NCBI GenBank assembly: GCA_004296865.1
Contig: SCVQ01000351.1
Location: forward strand, 1 to 13,878
Source: Nitrospirota bacterium
GTDB taxonomy: Bacteria; Nitrospirota; Nitrospiria; Nitrospirales; Nitrospiraceae
Reading direction: 5' to 3'
Length of the DNA: 13,878 nucleotides
Shown here: positions 8,331 to 13,878 of the stretch, in pieces
Position numbering within the stretch: the stretch's first letter is position 1
How the letters are laid out: the number at the start of each line of letters is the position of its first letter
Notes under the pieces: model-generated
Told to the model about the DNA's origin: nothing
What the model saw: only the letters and a program-made list of their open reading frames with translations
The model's database searches: none
Position numbers and translations under genes: made by a program

Positions 8331-8521
8331 CTATTCCATGCCCTCATCCGATCCTTCATGGTCGCTCAGGGTAGCAACGTAAACGTATGTGGGACTTCGT
8401 CCCTATGGAACCTTTAGATTTTCTCGAAAATGTCCAAAAAATTCCTGGAGGGCTGCTGCGCATGAGCGGGAGCTTGCCAAAAACCGCCTCCTGAACCACG
8501 ACGCCCCACGCACAGAGCGCA

Positions 8522-8550
8522 TTGCTGTGGGCAACTCCGAATGCTAGAAT
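8522..8550 (+). promoter_or_regulatory. Promoter of the J-domain/RNase D operon
   Basis: TTGCTG (8522-8527) and TAGAAT (8545-8550) are separated by 17 bases, and TG at 8542-8543 makes an extended -10. The -10 matches 5/6. Predicted start is near 8557, giving a leader of about 60 bases. Confidence 0.55.
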
Positions 8551-8615
8551 GGACCCACGCTGCAGCATGGGCGGTCAGGACTCTCCGACCGAACGCAGGT
8601 AGAGGCAGGAGTGTA

Positions 8616-9248
8616 ATGGCTTTTGATGAGCGGAAATTGGGCAAGTATCGGGTGGGGATGCGCCGGCGGATCGAGGAGTTGAGGAGCAAAACGGAAGACA
8701 GCCTGTGTTTTGCCATAGACCATATGATGCAGGATCGAGTGGATACCTATTTTAAAGTCGAAGAGGGGCTGGAAGAGATTGACCGGACGTTGGGTCTGAT
8801 CGAGGAGGATCTCGCACTGATTCATGACCTGTCCGGAGCAACACGGCTCGACTCCCGCTTGGAGTTCGTGGAGGACCGGTTCGAGGAATTTGACAGCGAA
8901 ATCCGACAACGGCCCAGGCGCAGGCGGCGGCGGATCAACTTTGCAGACTTCTTCAAAACAGCGGGTGGGGGAGGCGGAGGACCGACGGCTTCACGAGGCG
9001 AGATCGCCACTGCCCCCGAAGCCTTTGCCGCACTCGGGTTGGACGACAGCAGTTCCATGTCGGCCATCACCAGAGCCTTTCGTCAGCGCGCCAAGGAACT
9101 GCACCCTGACGCGCGAGACGGAGACCGAAGCTCTGAGCCGGAATTGCGACGCATCATCGAGGCCTATCAGTATCTCAAGGAATACATGAATATCGTACAG
9201 GCAGGGCCGCAATCAAAGCCACACTTTAACGGACAGCCATCCGAGTGA
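8616..9248 (+). CDS. J-domain (DnaJ-like) protein with coiled-coil N-terminus and arginine run
   Basis: A 210-residue probable Hsp70 co-chaperone. Residues about 134-192 are a J-domain, with EAFAALGLD at its start and the diagnostic HPD at 163-165, needed to stimulate DnaK ATPase. The N-terminal 100 residues are predicted helical and acidic (EEGLEEIDRTLGLIEEDLAL), and are not the zinc-finger or C-terminal domains of classical DnaJ. Between them is a basic segment, RQRPRRRRRR (97-106), then a run of six glycines (117-122). The start at 8616 has GGAG four bases upstream; an in-frame ATG at 8541 lies over the predicted -10 element and is less likely. The stop overlaps the RNase D start, so the two are co-transcribed and probably translationally coupled. 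The basic stretch could bind RNA or membrane; its role is unknown. Confidence 0.85.
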   Translation: MAFDERKLGKYRVGMRRRIEELRSKTEDSLCFAIDHMMQDRVDTYFKVEEGLEEIDRTLGLIEEDLALIHDLSGATRLDSRLEFVEDRFEEFDSEIRQRPRRRRRRINFADFFKTAGGGGGGPTASRGEIATAPEAFAALGLDDSSSMSAITRAFRQRAKELHPDARDGDRSSEPELRRIIEAYQYLKEYMNIVQAGPQSKPHFNGQPSE

Positions 9249-10444
9249 TCGGCCGCGACGTGAGCCACCCGCCCCCCCAATACATTGCCGACTCATCCGG
9301 TCTTCGGACCCTCTGCCGGCAGCTTGGCGAGAAGGCTCGGTTTGCCCTCGATACGGAGTTCGTCGGCGAGGACAGTTTCGTGCCCCGCCTGGAACTGATT
9401 CAGGTGGCGGCCGACGACCTTTGTGCGGTGATTGACTTTCCCGCCATCGGATCGCTGGAGAGTTTCGGGGACCTCCTCCACAACCCCTCTATCGAGAAGG
9501 TCGTCCACGCCGGACGGCAGGACTTGGAGTTGTTCTACTCTCACACCGGCCGGGTGCCAGGCCCTATTTTCGACACCCAGATGGCCGCCGCCATGGTCGG
9601 GTACGGAACGCAAGTGGCCTATGCGCATCTGGTCCAGCGTATCCTTGGGACCAAGCTCGACAAGTCTCATACGTTATCGAACTGGAGCCAGCGCCCGCTG
9701 AGCCGCGAGCAGATCGCCTATGCGTCGGAAGACGTGCAATTTCTCCTGCCCGTCTACGAACACTTGAGCAACAAGCTGGAATCCCTGGGCCGGACCGAAT
9801 GGGTCAGGGAAGAGTTTATGCGGCTTGGATCGAAGTTGAGCGAGGGATCGCAAGCCGCCCGCCTTCGCTACCAGCGGATTCGGGGCTGGGACAATCTGAA
9901 GCCCAGGGCGGCGGCGGCACTCAGGGAACTGGTGGCGTGGCGGGAAGAAGAAGCGCGACGCCGAAACGTCCCGAGGGGCCGGATCGTCCGCGACGAAGTG
10001 CTCTTGGAATTGGCCCGCCGCACCCCCTCGACGCTGTCCCTCCTGCGGGCCACGAGAGGACTCCACCCCTCCGAGGTTGAACGCAACGGGGAGGCCATTC
10101 TGGCGGCCATCCGGACCGGGCTCGCACTTCCCCAGGCCGACTGGCCTGAGATTCCCCGTACCAGCAGGCCGGAGCCGGAGGCGGCCGGCCTAACAGACCT
10201 CCTGCAGGCGGTCCTCAAGGCTCGTGCAGTGGAAATGGAGATCGCTCCCGGCCTGCTTGCCAGCTCGGCCGACCTGCAAGCTCTAGTGGAAGCCAAACAG
10301 GATCGAATGCAACTGGACTTCCCAATCCTGAATGGCTGGAGACGGGAACTGGCCGGAGAAGCCTTGCTCGACGTGATCGAGGGCAGGACCCTGGTCAGCG
10401 TCGATCCCCAAAGCGGAAGGCTCACGCTGACGTCGGCCGACTAA
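9245..10444 (+). CDS. rnd: Ribonuclease D (3'-5' exoribonuclease)
   Basis: A 399-residue DEDDy exonuclease that trims 3' ends of tRNA precursors and other structured RNAs in the cytoplasm. The catalytic residues are visible: Asp36 and Glu38 in ALDTEFV (Exo I), Asp93 in HAGRQDLE (Exo II), and Tyr159 with Asp163 in YASEDV (Exo III). After the nuclease domain, residues about 215-300 form the HRDC domain (ALRELVAWREEEARRRN, then PSTLSLL), and a second HRDC-like helical region fills the C-terminus, as in E. coli RNase D; the length is near that of the family. The start is a GTG whose last two bases are part of the upstream TGA (GTGA overlap), so initiation probably depends on ribosomes finishing the J-domain gene. 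An in-frame GTG at 9260 is an alternative. It converges on the ArsC/Spx-like gene with overlapping stops. Confidence 0.93.
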   Translation: MIGRDVSHPPPQYIADSSGLRTLCRQLGEKARFALDTEFVGEDSFVPRLELIQVAADDLCAVIDFPAIGSLESFGDLLHNPSIEKVVHAGRQDLELFYSHTGRVPGPIFDTQMAAAMVGYGTQVAYAHLVQRILGTKLDKSHTLSNWSQRPLSREQIAYASEDVQFLLPVYEHLSNKLESLGRTEWVREEFMRLGSKLSEGSQAARLRYQRIRGWDNLKPRAAAALRELVAWREEEARRRNVPRGRIVRDEVLLELARRTPSTLSLLRATRGLHPSEVERNGEAILAAIRTGLALPQADWPEIPRTSRPEPEAAGLTDLLQAVLKARAVEMEIAPGLLASSADLQALVEAKQDRMQLDFPILNGWRRELAGEALLDVIEGRTLVSVDPQSGRLTLTSAD

Positions 10445-10788
10445 AGCAAGCGCTTGACGGTCTCGGCCGGCCGCGCCAGCATGGCGGTCTCGCCTTTCTC
10501 CACGATCGGCCGCTGGATCAGGTCCGGATGCGCGACCAGTAAATCGAGCAACTCATCCTCCGTATGCCGCGATCCGGCCAGGCCGAGCGTCTTATAGAGA
10601 TCCTCTTTGGTGCGAAGAATCTCCCTTGCCTTGAGGCCGGCTTTCTTCAATAGCCCCTTGAGCTGCGCCTTCGTGAAAAGCTGCTCATAATAGTTCACGG
10701 CCTGATAGGGTTGCCCGCTCGCCTGAATCAGTTTGAGCGCCTCCCGGCAGGTGCTGCAGGTCGGCTTCTGGTAAATGATGAGCTTCAT
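10441..10788 (-). CDS. ArsC/Spx-family thioredoxin-fold protein
   Basis: A 115-residue cytoplasmic protein of the ArsC family (arsenate reductase and Spx/YffB relatives). It opens with MKLIIYQKPTCSTCREAL, placing a CxxC at Cys11/Cys14 at the end of the first strand. The arginines that ArsC enzymes use to bind arsenate have counterparts: LRTKED in mid-protein, LIQRPIV, and a late ARP. Both a glutathione/glutaredoxin-dependent arsenate reductase and a general redox protein are compatible with this. No arsR, acr3 or arsB is nearby, so an arsenic role is not supported by context. The start at 10788 has GGAGG 8 bases upstream; an ATG at 10803 would overlap that site. The TAG stop overlaps the RNase D TAA by 3 bases within a 4-base gene overlap. 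Confidence 0.85.
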   Translation of the reverse strand: MKLIIYQKPTCSTCREALKLIQASGQPYQAVNYYEQLFTKAQLKGLLKKAGLKAREILRTKEDLYKTLGLAGSRHTEDELLDLLVAHPDLIQRPIVEKGETAMLARPAETVKRLL

Positions 10789-10838
10789 GGTGCGGTCCTC
10801 CAATGTCCTTGCCTCGTTCCGTTAGGGTTTCCCTTGTC

Positions 10839-10868
10839 TTGACGCCATTTCCAAACGCGTGCTACAAA
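10839..10868 (+). promoter_or_regulatory. Candidate promoter of the zinc-ribbon gene
   Basis: TTGACG (10839-10844) and TACAAA (10863-10868) lie 18 bases apart, with TG at 10860-10861 forming an extended -10. Matches are 5/6 and 4/6. The start would be near 10875, about 45 bases before the ATG. Confidence 0.5.
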
Positions 10869-10919
10869 CAATGCACTCTGCCGGTGCGTACTCATCTGAC
10901 ACTCCCGAGAGAATCACCT

Positions 10920-11288
10920 ATGCCTTTGGCGGGAACCAGTTCGAGCGGTAACTTTGCCGTTGCCACGACGTCGCAGCGAACCCTCAAGGATTTGCGGACG
11001 AAGCGGAAAGGACAGCCGGTCTTCGTGGTCGGGCACGTGCCTGAACGCAAGGAGCAAGAAGCGGCCTTCGAACTCTTTAACGAACGGCTTGCCGTCGTCA
11101 AGTTCAGCGACGGGGTGTTGCTGGGGTACGATCCGACGGAGCTGTTGCTACCGACCGACATCGATGACAGCGGCGTCGCCTATTTCGAGATCAGACGGTG
11201 CCGCACCTGCGACCAGTATTTCCCGCTGACCCTCGAAGAGGCCGACGCTGAGCCGGAACGGGTGGACTGTCCGGCCTGCACCGCCTAG
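10920..11288 (+). CDS. Small zinc-ribbon protein, unknown function
   Basis: A 122-residue protein with no signal sequence. The C-terminus carries two Cys pairs, CRTC (94/97) and CPAC (117/120), 19 residues apart, a typical zinc-ribbon arrangement closing the protein. The N-terminal 35 residues are Ser/Thr-rich then basic (RTLKDLRTKRKG); the middle, from FVVGHV to LLLPTDIDD, looks like a compact alpha/beta domain that I do not recognise. The start at 10920 is preceded only by a weak GAGAGA; an upstream in-frame ATG at 10803 would read through the predicted promoter and add 39 residues of non-domain sequence. It could be a nucleic-acid-binding or adaptor protein, but the function is open. It is transcribed alone, converging with the next gene. 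Confidence 0.75.
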   Translation: MPLAGTSSSGNFAVATTSQRTLKDLRTKRKGQPVFVVGHVPERKEQEAAFELFNERLAVVKFSDGVLLGYDPTELLLPTDIDDSGVAYFEIRRCRTCDQYFPLTLEEADAEPERVDCPACTA

Positions 11289-11363
11289 AGAACCACGCCG
11301 AACGGTTGGATTCGGAACTTCGCCGTTCAGCCTTCCTCACCCATCGTTCATGCCTGCCCTGTG

Positions 11364-11765
11364 TTAATCCACGAGGGGGGCATACTCCAAGGCTCTTTTG
11401 ATGAGACAATCTCCGGCGATACTTTGCAATGTCATCGGCAGCATCCCGGCGTCCAGGACCTTCACGGCTACGATCCGATACCCCTCCTGATTCTTCCAGC
11501 CTTCGAGCCGGAGAGAATGGCAGACCTCCAACTTCTTCCAGATGAGGTTCTCTACGACTGACTCGCTTGGGATCAAGACCACCTCGGCAGAGGGCCCGCC
11601 GTCGGACACCTGAGCGGTCACCCGGCTTCTGTCTTTCGGAGCCTTCGTGACGACGGCGAACAGAACGGTCGGATCCTGCTGTGGGAGTGCAGGCGACCCC
11701 GCCAGCAGGGCTATGACCCCAGCAGCGAATCCCACCCATCGCGTCGCTCGCGTTGCGATCCTCAT
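11364..11765 (-). CDS. Exported protein, unknown function
   Basis: A 133-residue protein with a signal sequence (residues about 9-24 hydrophobic, cleavage likely near SPALP) and a mature part of about 105 residues. Two cysteines, Cys82 and Cys120, could form a disulfide in the periplasm. The mature region alternates short strands (TVLFAVVT, AEVVLIP, YRIVAVKVLD) and ends in a short helix; no family is recognised. GGAGG lies 7 bases before the ATG at 11765. The first base pairs of the gene form an ATGA overlap with the stop of the upstream gene, so the two are one operon and probably coupled. In the 75 bases after its stop, before the convergent zinc-ribbon gene, there is only a weak inverted repeat. 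Confidence 0.75.
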   Translation of the reverse strand: MRIATRATRWVGFAAGVIALLAGSPALPQQDPTVLFAVVTKAPKDRSRVTAQVSDGGPSAEVVLIPSESVVENLIWKKLEVCHSLRLEGWKNQEGYRIVAVKVLDAGMLPMTLQSIAGDCLIKRALEYAPLVD

Positions 11766-12040
11766 CGTCCCCCCTCCGGTCGGGCGCCAGATTCTATCAC
11801 GGAGCGAGAGGCTGGCTCCTCAGCCGTCGGCCGAGCAGACTTGGGATCGAGAACGCCTCGGGCCGATACAGGCCCTCCGTGGCTGAGGACACTTGCCCCA
11901 ACGGCCTTCCCAGGCGAAACAATCCGTTGCTGGCGGTCAGACGAGGCGGCCGGTTCAGGAGCGCCACGCCAGACGGCCAGGAGACCTCCTAGCAACGTCA
12001 CACCACCCACCACCAGCAAGACAATACCCCATCGCGTCAT
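11762..12040 (-). CDS. Small single-pass membrane protein, unknown function
   Basis: A 92-residue protein: MTRWG, one transmembrane segment (IVLLVVGGVTLLGGLLAV, about 6-23), then a low-complexity tail rich in Pro, Ser, Arg and Glu with no cysteine. The topology is probably N-in with a disordered periplasmic tail. The frame is open back to 12154, but the ATG at 12040 places the membrane segment correctly; there is no Shine-Dalgarno sequence before it. A promoter candidate predicts transcription starting at this ATG. Coupled by ATGA to the exported protein that follows, suggesting the two work in the same envelope process. Function unknown. Confidence 0.6.
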   Translation of the reverse strand: MTRWGIVLLVVGGVTLLGGLLAVWRGAPEPAASSDRQQRIVSPGKAVGASVLSHGGPVSARGVLDPKSARPTAEEPASRSVIESGARPEGGR

Positions 12041-12046
12041 GAAACG

Positions 12047-12076
12047 AGTATGCCGAAGAGTCCTCGTCACTTTCAA
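12047..12076 (-). promoter_or_regulatory. Possible promoter giving a leaderless transcript
   Basis: On the minus strand TTGAAA (12076-12071) and CATACT (12052-12047) are 18 bases apart (5/6 and 4/6 matches). Seven bases further is 12040, the A of the ATG. This agrees with the absence of a Shine-Dalgarno sequence there. Confidence 0.35.
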
Positions 12077-12090
12077 GCCTGAAACATGCC

Positions 12091-12120
12091 TTGACTCGCA
12101 GGATTTAAGCCTCCTATGAT
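12091..12120 (+). promoter_or_regulatory. Strong sigma-70-type promoter of citrate synthase
   Basis: TTGACT (12091-12096) and TATGAT (12115-12120), 18 bases apart, each match consensus at 5 of 6 positions; this is the best promoter in the window. Predicted start near 12127 leaves a 155-base leader before the ATG at 12282. It lies back to back with the candidate promoter for the membrane-protein operon. Confidence 0.65.
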
Positions 12121-12202
12121 CGACTAGACCATGCCATTCTCTCGCGACACTCACCAGACACTCGATGCGGCGATGGCAAGCCGTATGCGGGGCGGAACTG
12201 AG

Positions 12203-12263
12203 ACGGTCATGGACCGTGAGGCGTCAGGCACAGGCCGTCGGCCTTGCGCAAATACTTCGCAAG
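12203..12263 (+). other. Structured leader of the citrate synthase mRNA
   Basis: Three short inverted repeats follow one another: ACGGTC/GACCGT (12203-12217, loop 3), AGGCC/GGCCT (12232-12244, loop 3) and CTTGCG/CGCAAG (12243-12263, loop 9). The last two share two bases, so they compete, and the third ends six bases before the GGGAG ribosome binding site. No known riboswitch class is recognised. Confidence 0.5.
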
Positions 12264-12281
12264 AAGAAGGGAGTGGGAACG

Positions 12282-13421
12282 ATGCCGCATGATTTCATGC
12301 CGGGGTTGGCCGGGGTGCCCGCCGCCAAATCCTCGGTCAGCGACGTGGACGGCGAGCGGGGCATTCTGGAATACCGCGGCATTCGGATCGAGGACCTCTG
12401 CGCGAAGTCGTCCTTCTTGGAGACGACCTATCTCCTGCTGTTCGCTCGGCTGCCAACCAAAGCAGAATTGGTCGACTTCACTCAGGACATCACCCAGCAC
12501 CGCCGCATCAAATTCAAGATCGTCGATCTCATCAAGTGCCTGCCCGAGCATGGCCACCCGATGGATGCATTGCAAGCGGCCGTGGCGGCGTTGGGCATGT
12601 TCTATCCCGGACGAAACGTCCGAGACACCGAGAACAACTATTGGTCGGCCGTGAGGCTGATCGCCAAGCTGCCCACGATCATGGCCGCCTATGCGCGGAT
12701 TCGCCGTGGAGACGACCACATCGCACCTCGCGACGAGTTGAGTTTCTGTGAAAACTTTTTGTACATGCTGTCGGAGAAAGAGCCAAACCCGGTGCTGGCC
12801 GAAACGCTGGACGCCTGCCTGATCCTGCATGCGGAACATACGATGAACGCCTCCACCTTTACGGGGCTCGTGACCGCCTCGACGCTTGCCGACCCCTATA
12901 CCGTGGTCGCCTCCTCGATCGGAGCGTTGAAAGGCCCCCTGCACGGCGGGGCCAATGAAGAAGTGGTTCAGATGCTGAAAGAGATCGGCACGCCGGCCCG
13001 CGTCCGGCCGTATCTTGAGGCGAAGCTGCAGGCAAAGCAGAAAATCATGGGGTTGGGACACCGCGTCTATAGAGTGAAAGACCCGCGCGCCATCGTCCTC
13101 CAAACGCTCTGCGAAAAGCTGTTCAGGGAATGCGGCACCTCCCCCCTCTACGACCTGGCCCTGGAAGTCGAGCGCGTGTCAGCCGAGTTGCTGGGGGAAA
13201 AGAAAATTTATCCCAACGTGGATTTCTATTCGGGGATCGTCTACGACAAGATGGGCCTCGACGTGGATTTCTTCACGCCCATCTTTGCCATGGCCCGCGT
13301 GGCCGGCTGGCTGGCCCACTGGTTCGAGCAGCTGCGCGAGAACAAGCTCTATCGGCCGGACCAGATTTATTCCGGGGAGCACAACCGCGCCTACGTACCG
13401 ATCGAGCAGCGCGAGTCTTAA
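12282..13421 (+). CDS. gltA: Citrate synthase (type II-like, short bacterial form)
   Basis: Condenses acetyl-CoA and oxaloacetate to citrate at the entry of the TCA cycle, in the cytoplasm. The 379-residue length fits the dimeric citrate/2-methylcitrate synthase family (CitZ/PrpC-like). The catalytic triad is visible: His221 in GPLHGGAN, His260 in MGLGHRVY and Asp314 in PNVDFYSG; HAEHTMNAST and ARVAGWLAHW are the other conserved blocks. The N-terminal SVSDVDGERGILEYRG is typical. Sequence alone does not exclude a methylcitrate synthase, but no prp genes are present. The start at 12282 has GGGAG 8 bases upstream; the frame is open back to 12165 but that stretch is leader. Transcribed alone from a strong promoter and followed by a 9-base-stem hairpin. 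Confidence 0.92.
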   Translation: MPHDFMPGLAGVPAAKSSVSDVDGERGILEYRGIRIEDLCAKSSFLETTYLLLFARLPTKAELVDFTQDITQHRRIKFKIVDLIKCLPEHGHPMDALQAAVAALGMFYPGRNVRDTENNYWSAVRLIAKLPTIMAAYARIRRGDDHIAPRDELSFCENFLYMLSEKEPNPVLAETLDACLILHAEHTMNASTFTGLVTASTLADPYTVVASSIGALKGPLHGGANEEVVQMLKEIGTPARVRPYLEAKLQAKQKIMGLGHRVYRVKDPRAIVLQTLCEKLFRECGTSPLYDLALEVERVSAELLGEKKIYPNVDFYSGIVYDKMGLDVDFFTPIFAMARVAGWLAHWFEQLRENKLYRPDQIYSGEHNRAYVPIEQRES

Positions 13422-13462
13422 CCGACCTGCAAGCCCTCGCGATCTGGTGAGCCGCAGGGGAA

Positions 13463-13490
13463 GCCCGCCGCATCACGCGACGCGGCGGGC
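13463..13490. terminator. GC-rich hairpin between convergent genes
   Basis: GCCCGCCGC (13463-13471) and GCGGCGGGC (13482-13490) form a perfect 9-base stem with a 10-base loop, in the 76-base gap between citrate synthase and Hsp20. Being symmetrical it could act on both transcripts. No T-tract follows on either strand, so termination may be inefficient or Rho-assisted. Confidence 0.5.
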
Positions 13491-13497
13491 CTGGCAC

Positions 13498-13865
13498 TCA
13501 ACTCACTTTCACTTCGATCGCCTTGGGCTTGGCCTTTTCTGCCTTCGGGAGGTGAAGACTGAGGACACCGTCCTTAAACTCCGCTGTGACCTTGGCGTCA
13601 TCGACATAGTCGGGCAGCGCGAAGCTCCGCACGAAACGTCCATAGGACCGCTCCACACGGTGGTACTTCTTGCCTTTCTCCTCCTTTTCCTGCTTCCGCT
13701 CGCCCTGGATCGTCAGCACGCCGTCGGCCAGCGTGACTTTCACGTCCTCCTTCTTGATTTCCGGCAGTTCCGCCTTGATGAGATACTCGGTTTCCGTCTC
13801 ACTGATGTCCACGGTCGGGACCCAATCGGCGATCGTTAGGGCTTCCTTACCGCTATCGCGTTGCA
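13498..13865 (-). CDS. Hsp20 small heat-shock protein, N-terminus missing
   Basis: ATP-independent holdase chaperone of the alpha-crystallin family. The crystallin domain is complete: WVPTVDISETETEYLIKAELP, the LADGVLTIQGER strand, HRVERSYGRFVRSFALP and the FKDGVLSLHLPK motif, followed by an IEV motif (I-x-V) near the C-terminus as expected for oligomer contacts. The N-terminal arm (typically about 30 further residues) is absent because the contig ends. The apparent TTG start at 13866-13864 is not real: its first base belongs to the adapter that follows, and the first native codons are inside the protein. About 122 residues remain. It converges on citrate synthase. Confidence 0.9.
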
Positions 13866-13878
13866 AGATCGGAAGAGC
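13866..13878. other. Illumina adapter sequence at the contig end
   Basis: The last 13 bases read AGATCGGAAGAGC, exactly the common stem of Illumina TruSeq adapters. It replaces the 5' part of the Hsp20 gene. This is sequencing-library sequence left by incomplete trimming, not genomic DNA. Confidence 0.95.

Larger units (their letters stand above)
8244..8615. other. Divergent intergenic region, 372 bases
   Basis: Lies between the lysine-rich peptide (-) and the J-domain gene (+). It holds the two candidate promoters listed separately and two small inverted repeats: GGGAC/GTCCC at 8391-8403 and ATTTTC/GAAAAT at 8418-8431. Short open frames on the minus strand (8356-8716) have no ribosome binding site or family-like sequence. 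Nothing else is recognisable between about 8335 and 8520. Confidence 0.6.

Noticed and set aside
8391..8431. Two small hairpins (GGGAC/GTCCC and ATTTTC/GAAAAT) in the divergent gap.
   Set aside because: Short, not conserved as far as can be seen, and not positioned as terminator or operator.
8356..8716. Two open frames on the - strand between the lysine-rich peptide and the J-domain gene.
   Set aside because: No ribosome binding site, no recognisable protein character, and one overlaps the J-domain coding start.
11300..11328. GAACGG/CCGTTC inverted repeat between the zinc-ribbon gene and the convergent exported-protein gene.
   Set aside because: Six-base stem with a 17-base loop and no T-tract; too weak to call a terminator.
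12207..13103. 298-residue open frame on the - strand.
   Set aside because: Mirror of citrate synthase, in a GC-rich region where antisense frames stay open; composition rich in His, Gln and Gly with no domain.
1..13878. Search for CRISPR array, transposase, toxin-antitoxin, phage or defence genes.
   Set aside because: No spaced direct repeats, transposase motifs or recognisable defence proteins; the only tandem repeats are the two short coding ones listed.

Overview
The window is a GC-rich, gene-dense bacterial contig with short intergenic gaps. The housekeeping genes, the outer-membrane porin, the Hsp20 sequence and the lysine-rich exported peptide together suggest a Gram-negative member of Nitrospirota, probably Nitrospira-like. 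That is an impression from protein sequence only: there is no rRNA, tRNA or marker gene to fix it. The last 13 bases (13866-13878) are the Illumina adapter stub, so the right edge is an untrimmed assembly end and not biology.

Layout, left to right. 1-1638 (-): a membrane sensor histidine kinase (CHASE3-HAMP-PAS-HisKA) cut by the left edge inside its ATPase domain. 1907-2401 (+): a coiled-coil probable lipoprotein. 2414-4009 (-): an alginate-export-type outer-membrane porin. 4199-7906 (-): a 1235-residue fusion of a YyaL/SSP411-type thioredoxin-fold protein with an aldo/keto reductase. 8064-8243 (-): a 59-residue exported Lys/Glu-rich peptide with an exceptionally long Shine-Dalgarno match and its own terminator. 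8616-10444 (+): a two-gene operon of a J-domain protein and ribonuclease D, joined by a GTGA stop/start overlap. 10441-10788 (-): an ArsC/Spx-family thioredoxin-fold protein whose stop codon overlaps that of RNase D. 10920-11288 (+): a small zinc-ribbon protein. 11364-12040 (-): a coupled pair made of a single-pass membrane protein and an exported protein (ATGA overlap). 12282-13421 (+): citrate synthase with a strong promoter and a structured leader. 13498-13865 (-): Hsp20, cut by the right edge.

The genes form several small independent units, not one pathway. Loose themes are envelope and export (porin, lipoprotein, exported peptides), thiol/redox and proteostasis (YyaL-AKR fusion, ArsC/Spx-like protein, J-domain protein, Hsp20), and central carbon metabolism (citrate synthase). 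I see no mobile element, CRISPR array, toxin-antitoxin pair or recognisable defence system. The most unusual items are the YyaL-AKR fusion, the J-domain/RNase D coupling with an arginine-rich segment, and the lysine-rich peptide. None of these amounts to a demonstrated new system.
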